A DNA stretch of 64,000 nucleotides from Pseudopyrenochaeta lycopersici. Taxonomy: Eukaryota; Ascomycota; Dothideomycetes; Pleosporales; Pseudopyrenochaetaceae. The position numbers were made by a program, and so were the translations under genes. Location of the stretch: NCBI GenBank assembly GCA_003313425.1, contig NHZP01000004.1, forward strand, positions 1,426,001 to 1,490,000, read 5' to 3'. The notes below the pieces were generated by a model that worked only from the letters and a program-made list of their open reading frames with translations, was not told the DNA's origin and did no database searches. Shown here in pieces: positions 34,806 to 46,974 of the stretch (within the stretch, counting starts at the first letter, position 1; every line of letters starts with the position of its first letter).

Positions 34806-35753
34806 ATGGCAGTTCCGTCCCGTGCCACTGTCGCAGTCATTTCAATCGGCCAAATGGGCCTGGGTGTCGCAAAGCTACTGCAAGCCCACAAGTACCGGGT
34901 CATTACAAATGTAAGCGACAGAAGTAGTGCAACGCAGGAACGCGCCAGGTCTGCTGGAATTGAGCTTCTGGACTCGGACGAGGACTTGGTAGCACAAGCG
35001 GGTTATGTCTTGAGTATTGTACCGCCACGAGATGCTGTTGCGACTGCGAAACGAGTCGAAGTTGCTTTATCTAAGGTGAAGAGAGAGGGGGAATTGTACT
35101 ATCTTGATTTGAACGCCGTATCTCCCGCGACAGTCAAGTCGATAGGCCGTTCCTTTACAGAAAATGCACCGCATGTCCGATTCGTGGACGGCGGGATAAT
35201 CGGCAGCCCTCCAGCGCCATCAGCAAATGAAGCTTCGAAATGGACACGGCCTGGTATCCCTCTCTCCGGGCCTCATGCCCTCCACAGTGCACTAGCAAAC
35301 GGCGCTCACCTCGCTGAGACGCTGAACACACGCTACCTCGACTCAACCATCGGCTCAGCCTCGGGATTGAAATGTTGTTTCGCCGCACTATCAAAAGGTT
35401 TCACAGCGCTTGCTCTCCAGTCCTTCACCACGGCCTCTTCACTGAACGTCCTGGAGCCCTTACAAGACTATCTCGACATATATAACCCTGGCGCAAAGCA
35501 GAAAGCAGAGAAGAGTATTGTAGGATGTACGAGCAAGGCGTATCGGTGGGTTGAAGAGATGAATCAGATCGGGCAGTGTTTTGCTGAAGAAGGTGGGTTT
35601 AGAGAGCAGGCACAGGTGTTTAGACAGATTGCAGAAGTTTATGATGGCTTAGCTGATGTTGTGGAGAAGAGAGGATCGGAGCGTTTAGGTAGTGCTGAAG
35701 GGGTAGTGGGAGTATTTGGGGAAGAGTTGAAGGGGCAGTCGAAGAGCTCATAG
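34806..35753 (+). CDS. 6-phosphogluconate dehydrogenase-like NAD(P)-binding protein (DUF1932 C-terminal type)
   Basis: Single exon, 315 residues. The N-terminus has a Rossmann fold of the beta-hydroxyacid dehydrogenase type, VISIGQMGLGVAKLLQ (a G-x-M-G-x-G pattern), followed by the strand IPP-like turn YVLSIVPPRDAVATAK, and the substrate-site region RFVDGGIIGSPPAP. The C-terminal part (about 190-300; GLKCCFAALSKGFTALALQ) is helical like the DUF1932 domain that follows such Rossmann folds. Members oxidise hydroxyacids or reduce imines with NAD(P); the substrate is not known. I chose the ATG at 34806 because it directly precedes the Rossmann strand; the frame opens at 34713 but those 31 residues look unlike the family. 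It converges with the beta-lactamase-like gene, 77 bp apart. Confidence 0.86.
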   Translation: MAVPSRATVAVISIGQMGLGVAKLLQAHKYRVITNVSDRSSATQERARSAGIELLDSDEDLVAQAGYVLSIVPPRDAVATAKRVEVALSKVKREGELYYLDLNAVSPATVKSIGRSFTENAPHVRFVDGGIIGSPPAPSANEASKWTRPGIPLSGPHALHSALANGAHLAETLNTRYLDSTIGSASGLKCCFAALSKGFTALALQSFTTASSLNVLEPLQDYLDIYNPGAKQKAEKSIVGCTSKAYRWVEEMNQIGQCFAEEGGFREQAQVFRQIAEVYDGLADVVEKRGSERLGSAEGVVGVFGEELKGQSKSS

Positions 35754-35830
35754 CTGTACACATGAACATATCAAGATTGAGTACACAGATAGCCTGTCTA
35801 TTGTGCTTTTGCAAACACTGGTATTTGGCT

Positions 35831-37320
35831 TTACACCAAGTTGTCGTAGATTGTCTTCTCAGCCATAAACCAGGCGGGGATAACCTTGGGATCACCATTT
35901 GGAAGCACCTATCAACAATTGTGAGCTTCATTTCCACATTTCCCTTGATCCGGTCATAACATAGACTCACCTGGCTTCCAAGGAATCCAGCAACACCCCT
36001 CTCTCTATCAATCCACCAGAAACAATTGGCCAAGCCCATCCACCATATGGTGTTCGCACCGCGCTGCTCAAGGTCAGTATATGTGGCACATGCAAGGTCT
36101 TACAACGGATGCATACTCCAGACGGGCCGGGTGAGATCGTCAGGAAGCCACCGTAACCCCAGCCTTGCGGTGGGTTACCAGGCTGTGGGTACATCTCCGG
36201 CGCGTGGTTGGCGAGGGTCGGGTCTGCTGGTGGAGGTCCGCCGCGCGCAAAATCGGGTCTGGGTTGGTAGTCAGCGAAATTTGTTGGGAGCTCACGAAAC
36301 CGGTCCGTGAATAAGAAATCATGGGAAGACATACTGATTCGGGATCTGATTCTTCGACAAAAGGTCCACAGTCTCCTTTTTCAAGATCTGCTTTCCACTT
36401 GTTGGGCTTGTGCCATCGTTTAGGATGGCGGCCAGAATCTTGATGTAGTGCTTTGGCTTTGCGAACAAGCCCGCGCCACCAGCTTGGAAGAACTTGTCTT
36501 GCTTCTCCTTGGTGTCCTGAGTGAGAGGGGCTTTGAACAAATGCTCGCGCTCTTTCAAGTTACCTTCAGCGTCACGCTGATGCATGTGCGCCAGGTTCGC
36601 TTGAGCATCCTTTTGAGGAAACATGGATATGTCGTCAGCGCTGATGCCAAGGGGCTTGAAGATGTGCTCGGCGAGGTACTCTCCAAGAGTCAGACCAGTT
36701 ACGCGCTCTAGAATTATGCCTGCCCAATCTATGTTGATCTAAGGCTTCGTTAGTCTGTGCCCGCTAATCTGATCTCGAGGATGAGGGGGGCCTGTCAGCC
36801 TGCTTACTCCGTATTCCCACATAGATCCTGGTTGGTTGACCAGACGAGCGTTCAGGATGTCATTTCTATCTCCAGTGACGCCCTCAAGACTACCGGCGGG
36901 TCCAACGCGCGGATCGAAAAATGCATACCCGAAACCAGCTGTATGTGACAACAGCATGCTCACTGTCACGTCCTTCTCTTGATCCACACCGTTGATGCCA
37001 TCTGTATAGACCTTCTTTCCTTGGATTTCTGGTGCTACTTTCTTGACAAAGTCTGCATCATCGAGGGGGATCTTGCCTTGCTCGGCGAGCTGAAGCACGG
37101 CTACGGTGGTAACGAGCTTTGTACAGGATGCGATCCAGAAGACCGTCTTGTCCTTATCCATGGGCTCCGTTGATTCTACGCCAACAGTTCCAGCTGCATG
37201 TTCAACAAGAGTGTTGCCTGATTTGTCGACGGCGGCAAAGACAAGACCGGGTGAGCCATCCTTGACGACTGAATCGAGGATGCTCTTGACGCCCTCAACA
37301 CCTTGGGCGGAAAGAGGCAT
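35831..37320 (-). CDS. Beta-lactamase-fold serine hydrolase (class C/LovD-like)
   Basis: Five exons on the minus strand: 37320-36808, 36738-36335, 36258-36117, 36063-35971, 35908-35831, giving 409 residues. The serine-nucleophile motif is Ser65-Cys-Thr-Lys68 (FWIASCTKLVTTVAVLQL). Tyr170 in MWEYGINIDWAG supplies the second conserved site; the Tyr codon is just before intron 1. The C-terminal region has WGYGGFLTISPG and later ANTIWWMGLANCFWW, in the place of the third (H/K-x-G) motif. No signal peptide is evident, so it is probably intracellular. Fungal members act as esterases, amidases or acyltransferases rather than antibiotic-resistance enzymes; which one cannot be told. An ATG three codons further upstream (37329) is possible. 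It is convergent with the dehydrogenase gene. Confidence 0.88.
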
Positions 37321-38021
37321 TGTGAGCAAACTGAGAATTCAAGTTCAATTGGAATGTAAGGGATGTTGGGGATAGAAAATGCTAGTAAGGAGGGGAAGGG
37401 CGGCTACATACAGAGGGGTACGGGCTTTATAGTCGCACAGCCCAAGAACCGCCGCCCAGGAGGGCCCGAGGGAACAGCATGCAGGTTGTGGAAGCTAGTT
37501 GGATACTACTTTCTCACTTTACTAATCGACACAATGCACGCAAGGAATCAATACGGAAAAGTGCCGAAGACCTTCGTTGAGACCTGGCGCTGCGAGTCAG
37601 GTTAAACGCATCGAACGGGTACAACGGAGGTATCTAGCCGAAGAGAAAATGAGCTACATTGCCTCGAGAGTCGCTAGTCTACCTCTGTGCCACGTATCAA
37701 GCGAAAACGCCTTCGCGTCTGAGCAATTAGGGGTCTGTCTATGCAGGGGATTGGGGATGAGGCTACCCCGCAGCGGGGCTCTTTGCGCAGGAAGGGTTCT
37801 GCAAGGGCCACTGCCAGACCCGAGATATCAAATACTAGCTAGTTCCACCCTCTTATGGCATCCATTGCGATATAGCTTCTTGAAGGCGCTCAGTGACTGC
37901 ATTGACGCAGTTGCTACGCGTTTCATGAACCAATCTGTAGGTATACAAGCGTCCGCGCTTTGCGGATGTCATCCTGCAGTCTCAAAAGTTCCTTTCCGGG
38001 CTTGTGATTTAGGCGCACCCA
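37321..38021. other. Intergenic region
   Basis: 701 bp upstream of the beta-lactamase-like gene and downstream of PIG-S. A 163-codon plus-strand frame crosses it but begins with TTG and overlaps the PIG-S 3' end, so I do not call it. Confidence 0.5.
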
Positions 38022-39774
38022 TCAGCGTCGCTTTAGTGCTGATCTCAACTCCTTCAAAGCAGACATGACCAGAGGCACCGCGATAGGTCCCAGTAACGGA
38101 AGGTACACCGCAACCTTGTGCTCGTCTGGGAAGTAGACCTGGCCAACCATAGACCGCTCGAAGAAAGCCTTCTCAGCCTCCACTTCGGCAGCTCGTGCAT
38201 TTTCCAGAGCGCTCTGGAAGCGACCATTTCGAAGGAACTCGCATGCTTGTTGCAAGTGCGTAATGGTGAGGTGCGCAGATTGAGCAACGTTGTCGGGCAC
38301 GGGGATTGAGGGCAGCTTCTGGTATACTTGAGCCAATGCACCCAGGGTGGAAGAAGCCGAGAAGATGAGCGACGCAGCTCGTACGCGTTCGAGAGTGGAG
38401 ATTCGAAGCGGTAGCGAAGCTGGACTCTGCGGCAGACCAAATAATGCAATGAGCTGATTCGAAAACGTATGCATGGCTGGAGCAAGCGATTCGGCTGACA
38501 AGGTCGACGCCACTCCTGATTCGCTCTGGAGATTCAAGATATGTACTCCTCCCCACTGAGGGATCAACCAGCTATTTGCAGCATTTTCCTTGATTAGGAG
38601 TGGGGACTGTGTTTGATCTGGTACATATAGAATGAAGTTGACGGTTGGGCCTTCGCCAATGCTCGGGCTAAGGGGCCACTCGGCAGCATTAATGAAGCCG
38701 CTGAGGTCCTCTTTTCGCAGTGTCCAGGCCTTGAGGGCTTCATCATACTCTGGCTGGTGAATTGAGGGAGAAAAGGTAGCGTAGAGCTGGACTTGGCTGT
38801 CGACGGTGAAGTTGCTGATAGCCGAGAAGGACTCGAGGAGCGGCGTGAGATACGTACGAAGAGCCTTCTCGATATCCCATGCTGAGGGAGTATAAGAGGG
38901 ACTGAAGAGTGAAAAAGTCAGGTGGTATGTTGGAGCATACTTGAGTGCCCTGGTCGACTGGCGCTGCAGCTCCACAGATGTCTCAGGGGAGAGCGCCTTG
39001 AGATTGGCAACGTTTGCACCAGAGGTCGTAGATAACAGGTGGGCAAGCTGTGCCTGTTCTTCAGCGAATAAGTCGTGAAGCTCTTGTGCAAGGAAGGTGG
39101 CAAGAGGTGAGCCTGTTGAGGATTGCGGTGGAATTTGGGATTGTGAGTAGTAGACATCCAATGTTGGCGAGTATGGCTGCAAGTGTGATCTAGGGGTCGT
39201 GCCAGTCTCCACGGGGATCAATCGAACCACCAAGGCCACGTCCCTAGCATTGCTCCTGACACTTGTTCCGTCGCTGATGACATGTTGTGAAGCGTTTGAT
39301 AGTGATGGAGAGTCAGCGAGCATAAGACGGAGATGATGGGCGGAGAAGTCGTTGAGATCGTCGAGAGCATGCTGGGTCGTGCGTATGAGGTTTTGTGCAT
39401 CGGAAGGAACGATTGGAGCTTCGACAGCGATACGCAGAGGGAAGACTGGCTTGCAGACCTAATGGTGTTGTTAGCACGAATATCACAACGGAAAGTGTAA
39501 GCGGTACCTTGCCCTCAGCCCAGTCTGTCATGTCCTGCAGCGGCAGCTCCGCTCTGTATATAGCTGTGGTCTTGAGCCATACCGGCAGTCCCAGGAAGAT
39601 AACGACAGCCCAAAAGGAGAGCGCTGCGGAGCGCCGCAGCCACAAGCTTTCCTTGGTTTCTGGAGGAGGCTGCCGCGTCGATCTGACTGCATCTAGTGGT
39701 GTGGATGAAACTGTAGTAGTGTTTTGCTCCACAGCTGGTCTCTGGGACGCGTCAAGAGCCTTTGGTGGTGCCAT
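38022..39774 (-). CDS. GPI17: GPI transamidase subunit PIG-S/Gpi17
   Basis: Part of the ER complex that cleaves the C-terminal signal of proproteins and attaches the GPI anchor. Exons 39774-39508 and 39458-38022 with a 49 nt intron (GTACCG...GCTAACAACACCATTAG); 567 residues. One transmembrane helix follows a Pro/Thr-rich cytoplasmic start (AALSFWAVVIFLGLPVW, then YRAELPL), and a second lies at the C-terminus (VYLPLLGPIAVPLVMSAL, ending in basic LKRR), the topology of the family. The large lumenal domain includes YAPTYHLTFSLFSPS, SWDIEKALRTYLTPLL-like helices, FILYVPDQTQSPL and SWLIPQWGGVHILN, which are typical. Its product would act on GPI proteins such as the one at 14860-15995. It is divergent from the DJ-1-like gene. 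Confidence 0.93.
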
Positions 39775-40639
39775 CTTGCAGGTGACCTTGCCAATCTGTC
39801 AATTCGACAACCTCAAATGCAACTGGTCTGTGCGTTGGACGGTCATCCCATCATTGCACCACCAGAGCATGACAACGGAAAATCCCCACTTTTCTTCTTT
39901 TGGTCTGATATGTGGTGATATGGAAGAATGTGGTGTCATGGTGTCACAGCAGTTTCTGAATTTTTTTTGCCCACGAGTGGGTGCTTTGATGCAAGCTGGA
40001 GCATCTGCAAATGTTGAAGTGCTGGGACCTGCAAAATCGATCTGCGTTGCCCAAGCGTCATAGCAGACGGGCCAGTCATGTTTCTAGCACTGCCCCCGGC
40101 CTTCCGGCGATCGTTGCAGCTCGGCGTAGTCAATTTGCAAAGAGCAAATTGTCCCAAGTGCAGGCTTCCCTGTATGTGTGGGTCAGGGAAGGAGGGTAGA
40201 GTGGAAACAAGTGGTCTGTGCATACTGAGGTGCATGTTTACAGTCGCCCTTGGCAGAAGTCCAGTCCATCTGCTACGACGGCGGATTATTTACTTCCTTG
40301 CGTCTCGAACCTTCACCATACCCAAGATAGTGTTGCTGCCGTGTTGTCTGCTCAGGTACCATCGCCGTGCGGTTCACGCAAGGGGGTCGAACGCTAACGG
40401 CTTCGATTTGGCGTTCCGCCCCGCTGAGCGCCCGTTTGGGCTTTAGTGCTTGGGCTTTGTGCGGGGGATGCATATCTGGGGAAGGAGCTGCGTGACGAGG
40501 CACGAGGTCGTAACCAGTGCCCCTCTCGGCTGATCACACTTGACCTTCTTCCATCAACTTCTACAGCCTACTTACACTCTGTCAACTCTGCATCTTTCTC
40601 AATCCACCCCATTCCACATTCTAAATCCAATCATTCACG
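39775..40639. other. Divergent intergenic region
   Basis: 865 bp shared by PIG-S (minus) and the DJ-1-like gene (plus). The last 100 bp before 40640 are strongly C/T/A-rich, as in fungal 5' leaders. No gene is supported. Confidence 0.5.
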
Positions 40640-41688
40640 ATGAGTGCAGTCGCCGCCGACAGCACTGATGCCGTTGAGCAGGTCAAGGTGCTGTTCGCCC
40701 TCTTTCCCGGGTACAACACGCTCGACGTGGCCGGTCCCCTTGAGGTCTTGAGCCGCTCTCTTCAGGACCCCAAAGACAAGTGTAAGCATCGACACGCCCA
40801 ATTCTACTGCCCACTTGCTCAGCCATGATCGCCTGTCTCAATTGATCCCTTGCTGACTCCCTCCGCAGCCAGCCGGGCTTTCCAGTGCCAATTCGTCGGC
40901 ACAGCAGCTGCCATGACGTCTGTCCAGGGCCTCACCATCAAGGCCGACATGGACTACGAAGACGCCAATGACGAGCTTGAAGACTTCGACGTCATCATCG
41001 TCCCTGGCGGCGAGGGTGTCTTCGACGTGCTCAAGAACAAGTCAGAGCCTCTCAATCTCCTCACAAAGTACGTCGAGCTCCATGAGAAGAGCCCCGCCAA
41101 AGAACGCACCATCCTCGCTATCGACATCGGCGCCCTGCTTCTTGCTCAGCAAGGCATGCTCGAGGGCTTGGCCGCTACAACCCATCCCGACTACTATGTC
41201 CGCCTTGAGACAATTTGCCAGGACGCTGCTCGGCGAGACATGTCCATGCGTACCGACGTGATGGAGGAGCGATACGTCGTGAACAATGCTCGATTTGACT
41301 TGGGCGAAAACCCCGACGACAACCCGTAAGTCAATGTTAGTACTAGCTGAGGGAACATCGACTCACCATCTCCAGATACATCATCAAAAAGTCCCGCGAG
41401 CCGCCATCGCCTGAGGGCCCCAACACCCAACACGCTCGCAGGAAGTCAATTGCTCGGAAGGGCAGCAATGCCTGGCGCGATTCTCGTCGCCGTGAATCCA
41501 TTGCGAGGCGAGCTTCCATGCCGCTGGGCGGCATGCGTGTCATCACCACTGGTGGCGTGACTGCTGGCCTGGATGCCAGTCTATACTTGGTGGGTTCTCT
41601 GGCCTCTCACGATTCCGCTCTTGAGGTTGCTCGCGTCATGCAATACTCTTGGGTCAAGGGCGTCACGGTCGATGCGATCGATGTTTAA
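40640..41688 (+). CDS. DJ-1/PfpI-family protein lacking the nucleophile cysteine, with Arg/Ser-rich insert
   Basis: Exons 40640-40781, 40869-41325, 41376-41688 give 303 residues. The class I glutaminase-like fold is clear: VKVLFALFPGYNTLDVAGPLE at the start, FDVIIVPGGEGVFDVL, and the elbow region ILAIDIGALLLAQQGMLEG. In active PfpI/DJ-1 proteins the elbow carries Cys (AVCTGALLLA); here Asp133 is in that place, so the usual thiol chemistry is not expected. The conserved tail VITTGGVTAGLDASLYLV follows. Between them, about residues 201-250, lies a basic insert containing RRKS, RRES and RRAS, three sites of the RRxS kinase type. It starts right at exon 3. Function unknown; a regulatory binding protein is an inference. 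Confidence 0.84.
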
Positions 41689-43315
41689 GCTGGTTCTTCC
41701 ACACGACGAAGCGAAGGCGTCGATGAGAAATAGGATTGATATGTGATCGGGCAAGATCGCAGTGGCAATGTCGGGAATCTCAAGGATTTACCACGACTTG
41801 ATACGAGGTGACGAATATTCCACAAATGTGTAAACAGTGAAACAATCAAGAAAGACTTGGTCTACCATTTCAAGCAGAGCAATGTGAAGTTTGTGTAATG
41901 ATGCGCTGGAGCTCAGGACTTCTGTGCAAAACTCGACCGCGAACAGTGTCCAAAAGTTGGCTGCATCGATCTTTGATATCACCTGGCCAAATCAACATAG
42001 GTAAGACAAACTTCACATCTGTAGCGCCGCGAGCGTAGTGCAGGACAAAGGAAGCGTACAAGGCAAAGGTTCATACCCAAACACGCGAAGGAGCTGTAAT
42101 GTGACCCCGTATTAACGGAGCAGAGCGACAAGACGGTGGGGCGTTCATGCCGTGGGCGTATCGGTGGTCAACCGACGTCAGCATAAGCTCCCCAACCGAA
42201 GGAACGAGTCGCTCACTCATGCTCAAGCTAAAGCTATTACGGGGCGACTAAGTCAAATATCGCTCATGCACCCTACAGGGACGATCTGAATACGAGTGTG
42301 ATTCCGATTAAGGGTTCTGCAAGATCGATGGCATACTGACACTGCAATGTGCGAATGTGGTACGTCGAGGTTGACCTCACTCACCAACCCACCATTGGAC
42401 TATATGCAGACGGGCCCAATCACGGTGTAATAGCTATGAAGCGGTTCAGGATTCTTCATGCCCCCACGAAGACAAGATGAGCGTGCGCCAACGAAGGACC
42501 GCCTGAGACTTCGGCATGCTTCATGAGGAAGCTGCTTCCATTGCCGAAAAATCAACACAGTACCGCGCCGTCCCAAAAGGCCACACTATCTGGTTCGGAA
42601 ACGGGATATCCCAAAACTCGCTCCTGGCGACGCTGGTGCGAGGTCAAATTTTGCGCAACCTGATTGGCGCACCATGCAAGAGGCCCTTTCATCGAGGCTG
42701 TGTACAGGTCGAAAATCGCTCACGACTAACCAGCAACAGTTCGACACACTCGACGCGCCCTCACCAAAGAGCGGAAATTGCAGCGGGATACCCTTTGGCG
42801 GCTATGATTGTCGCAGTCATAATCCTGTTTTTTTTTCCTTCTAGTCTGCTGTCGTGAATGTCTGAATGTATGAGCGATTTTTGGGATCGAATCGCTTGAC
42901 GGGCTGTCGACAATGCACCAGGGACAAATATGTGGAGATTTTGCTTCTTTGTACCGTGGTTTTGGTGCCGGCTTGCTACGCTTTGTTGCTTCCGCTGGTA
43001 GTATCGTCATGTAGAGAGGGCATTTTGGTCGCTAGGGACTGCGACGGCGTCGCAGCACGTGTTTGACAAGCTGGTGAAGACCTGCCATAGCCACGCTCGA
43101 GACTGGGCGACGGCGATGGAGGAGAATCATTTCCCTCCTTGCCCTTGGTATAAATTGTGACCTTGACATCACTACTGAATCTCTTGCTATCTCTGATCCC
43201 CCCTTTTCTCGCTCCTCTCCTCCTTCCCCTTCCATCTTACCCTCTTCTTCACTCTCCCACATTCCTCTAGCTGTGCTCCAAACAGCTTCTTGGGCGCTTC
43301 GATTTTATACCTTAC
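41689..43315. other. Long intergenic region upstream of the P-type ATPase
   Basis: 1.63 kb with no supported gene. The part next to 43316 holds a TATA box and a pyrimidine-rich tract (below). A 113-codon plus frame at 42516-42857 has no family features. Confidence 0.5.
43149..43258 (+). promoter_or_regulatory. Core promoter of the P-type ATPase gene
   Basis: TATAAA at 43149-43154, about 165 bp upstream of the ATG, followed by a long C/T tract at about 43198-43258 (CTCGCTCCTCTCCTCCTTCC and onward). This TATA plus pyrimidine-tract layout is usual for strongly expressed fungal genes. Confidence 0.5.
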
Positions 43316-46300
43316 ATGGACAAAGAAGACAAGTCCATCCCACGCGTCCGTTTTGGCGATCAACGCTTGCCTGACGAAGAAGACGGATATGTGATTCACG
43401 AGCGTCGTCACCATCGTGGTCTCTCACGCCAGTCTAGCGTTGGCAGCCTCTCCATCCATAGTGCTGGTGGAGCGAGAATTGTGCAGCCCGAAACCGCGCT
43501 TCCCATTACCTATCGCACTCTCTCTATTGAGATAGATGAGGGCCAGCAGAAACACCAGAATGAGGTGAAGCGCGCGAAGGAGAAGGCCGCTGTCGGTATG
43601 TCCGCCTCAAGACTCATAGCACACCAAGACTGGCCGCAGGATAACACTTACATTGGGTCATACAGATTTGGCCGACCTGGAATGGCACACCATTGCTGTT
43701 CACGAACTGTGCCGCCGTCTCTCCGTCGACACTGACCAGGGTCTCTCTGATGACCAGGCCAAGCGTCGAATCACCGAATATGGCAAGAACAAGATGACTC
43801 CTCCCCCATCTGGGCTCCTTGGAAAGATAATAGGATACTTCTTTGGTGGCTTTGGTAGTATCCTTCTCGTCGCAGGTGTACTCGTATTCGTGGCGTGGAA
43901 ACCTCTTGGAAAGCCACCTGCTGAGGCCAATCTGGCACTGGCTTGTGTTTTGATCGCTGTATGGCTGATTCAAGCTGGCTTCAATGCGTGGCAGGACTGG
44001 TCTACCAGTCGTGTGATGGCCTCTATTGGTACTATGTTGCCTGATCAGTGCATTGTCATCCGCAATGGGTCGCAAGCTAGTATCTCAGCCCTCGACTTGG
44101 TACCGGGAGACATCATCGTCATAAAGCAGGGCAACAAGCTGCCAGCTGACGTACGCTTTGTTGAAGTTTCAAGTGATGCAATGTTCGATCGAGCTATCTT
44201 GACGGGTATGTACATCACTTCAGGGCCTACACTCTTCGTGGTTGGAGCGACTAACAGAGACCAGGCGAGTCGGAACCCGTCGCCGCTGCTATTGATTCGA
44301 CCGAAAATAATTATCTGGAAACCAACAACATTGGCCTCCAAGGGACACACTGCATATCGGGCAGCTGTCTGGGCGTGTGTGTTGCGACTGGCGATAACAC
44401 AATCTTCGGACGCATAGCAAAGCTTACATCGGACCCAAAGACAGGCATGACGCCTTTGCAGAAGGAAATTCTCCGCTTTGTGATGATTATCTCGCTTTTC
44501 ATCACCTGCGTTGTCATTCTCATTGTCATACTTTGGTTAGTGTTGGTAACAAAGGCATGAAACACATACTAACATAATGCAGGGCAGCATGGCTGAGGAA
44601 GGATCATCCTACTTGGATTGATGTGCCCCTGTTAATTGTCAGTTGCGTCTCAGCAGCAGTTGCGTTCATTCCTGAAGGCCTACCAATCGCCTTAACGACA
44701 AGCTTGACTATCGTCGCCAATATCATGAGGAAGAACAAAATCCTCTGCAAATCTCTGAAGACCGTCGAGACGCTTGGTTCTGTTTCGGTCATATGTTCCG
44801 ATAAGACTGGTACATTGACCAAGAACAAGATGATTGTAACTGATCTCTATGCTGCTGGCGAAGAATATACGCCTGAGGCGGCAAGAGACCTGATGGCTGT
44901 TTTTCGATCCGAGAACAATATTGCATCCCTCTCAAAAAAGAGAGAAGACATCATCGATCAAGTTCGCATTGTAGGCGGCTTGTGCAATTCTGGCGAATTC
45001 GACGCCTCCACAATGCACTTGCCTGTCTCGGACCGCAAGATCAATGGTGACGCGACAGATCAGGCTATTCTCCGACTCTCAGAGAGCCTTGGATCGGTGG
45101 CTGAACTTCGTCGCGACTGGAAGAAGGTGTTTGAGATGGCTTTCAACAGCAAAAACAAGTTCATGATTCGTCTGATGACGCCGGTCAACCAAAATCCCGC
45201 AAGCAACAACACGTAAGTTGAGCTTTACAAAGGACTGAATATATATCTGACCTTCTTAGAACTCTTATGATCAAAGGCGCTCCTGATATTCTTCTTCCTC
45301 GATGCGACCTTATCCTCAACGACAAGGGAGATTCAGTCGTTCTTACCGAAGCACAGCGCCTCCGCATTGAGAACGTTAAGGACAGCTGGTCTCGTCAGGG
45401 AAAGCGTGTTATCCTCCTCGCGCGGAAACCTACCGTTGTGCCTTTCTCCACAAACCACGAGAAAGAAATTCTCGTCGCCGCCCGTCAAGGTCTCACATTT
45501 GTTGGCCTGCTTGGTATCGTTGACCCGCCTCGTGACGAGATCCCAGAAGTCGTGCGCATTCTTCGAGGAGCTTCGATCCGTATCTTCATGGTGACCGGCG
45601 ATTTCAAGCTTACGGCTCAGGCTATCGCTGAAGAGTGCGGTATCATTTCGAACTCGGCGCTGGTAGACGATGCCACTGCTCTTGGACGAGATGGCAAGAT
45701 CGGAACTACAAAGCAGTCTATTGTCTTGAGCGGTCCAGAACTGATCACACTGAATGAGGCACAGTGGGACCAACTATGTCAGTATCAAGAAATCGTGTTT
45801 GCCAGGACGACGCCTGAACAGAAGCTTCGCATCGTCAAAGAGTTCCAGGCTCGTGAGAACATTGTTGGCATGACTGGTGACGGTGTCAACGATGCTCCAT
45901 CGCTGAAAGCTGCTGACATTGGTATCGCTATGGGTAGCGGGTCAGATATCGCCATCGAGGCCGCCGATATGGTGCTCCTCGACTCTTTCGCTGCGATCGT
46001 CGAGGCTGTGCAGTATGGAAGACTGGTTTATGATAATCTGAAGAAGACGATAGTATACTTGCTACCTGCAGGTTCTTTTAGTGAGCTCTGGCCTGTTGTA
46101 ACCAACGTCGCCTTTGGTATTCCTCAGATCTTGTCGTCATTCCTCATGGTATGTGTACTGGTTGTAAGAGGTCTTCTCAGTTAACGTTGATAAGATTATC
46201 ATCTGTTGCCTCACTGACTGCGCTGCCGCAATCACTCTTGCATACGAGAAACCAGAAGCAGATGTTCTGCTTCGACCTCCCCGTAACCCAAGGAAGGATC

Positions 46301-46974
46301 GTCTTGTCAATACACGGCTGATCTTTCATGCGTACTTTGTAGTAGGGCTCATACAGTGCTTCTGCTCTTTTACAATGGCCTTTTGGTATATGGAGAGTAA
46401 GTAATCTCTGATATATGATGCCAGTATTGGCTGACAAAAGTGTAGGGAAGGGAGTACCGTTCACAGCGATGTGGTTGAAGTACGGCGTGTATGGGGACCA
46501 ACTCGACCCGGAATACGTCACGGAGATCGCAAACCAGGCATCGAGTATCTACTTCGTCACACTGGTTGTCATGTAAGGTTGATTTCAAATGTCAGTCAGC
46601 TGTTGGCTAACACCTGGAAAAGGCAGTTGTTCAACCTTCTCGCGACAAGAACCCGACGCCTCAGCATTTTCCAACAGCCTCCACTGTTCAATAAGAATAC
46701 CCAGGTATGTATTGGCTAGGTCTGATATTGTCGCAAACGGCTAACGCGCCCCCAGAACTGGACTCTCTTCCCTGCCATGATATTTGCCATCGTTGTTGTC
46801 TTCATCTTCTGTTACATTCCCTCTCTGCAGAAAACTATCGGTACGCGTCAGGTGTCTGTCGAGTACTGGTTTCTGCCAGCCGCCTTCGGCTTCGGTCTGC
46901 TCGTACTCGATGAGATAAGGAAGTATTGCGTACGCACCTGGCCGAATGGTTTCCTTGCCAAGATAGCTTGGTGA
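43316..46974 (+). CDS. P-type (P2) cation-transporting ATPase
   Basis: Nine exons: 43316-43595, 43666-44205, 44265-44535, 44583-45212, 45260-46148, 46195-46396, 46446-46572, 46623-46704, 46756-46974; 1079 residues. All introns are 46-70 nt and in phase. A hydrophilic N-terminus of about 95 residues precedes the cation-ATPase N-domain (LCRRLSVDTDQGLSDDQAKRR). Key motifs: TGESEP (actuator, split by intron 2), PEGLP in helix M4, phosphorylation site Asp437 in CSDKTGTLTKNKM, KGAPD (nucleotide binding), TGDGVNDAP hinge. Ten membrane helices are expected, the last four spread over the small 3' exons. Sequence style (PEGLPIALTTSLTIVA, KTVETLGSVSVICSDKTG) is closest to fungal pumps annotated as Na+/K+-ATPase alpha-like; the ion is not provable here. 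The pump would energise the plasma or an internal membrane. Confidence 0.93.

Noticed and set aside
35831..37320. Antibiotic-resistance beta-lactamase
   Set aside because: SxxK and fold fit, but fungal members of this family are esterases or acyltransferases, and there is no secretion signal.
37577..38068. Plus-strand 163-codon frame
   Set aside because: Starts with TTG and overlaps the 3' coding end of PIG-S on the other strand.
42516..42857. Plus-strand 113-codon frame with hydrophobic end
   Set aside because: No homology-like motif; the hydrophobic end comes from a T-rich tract.
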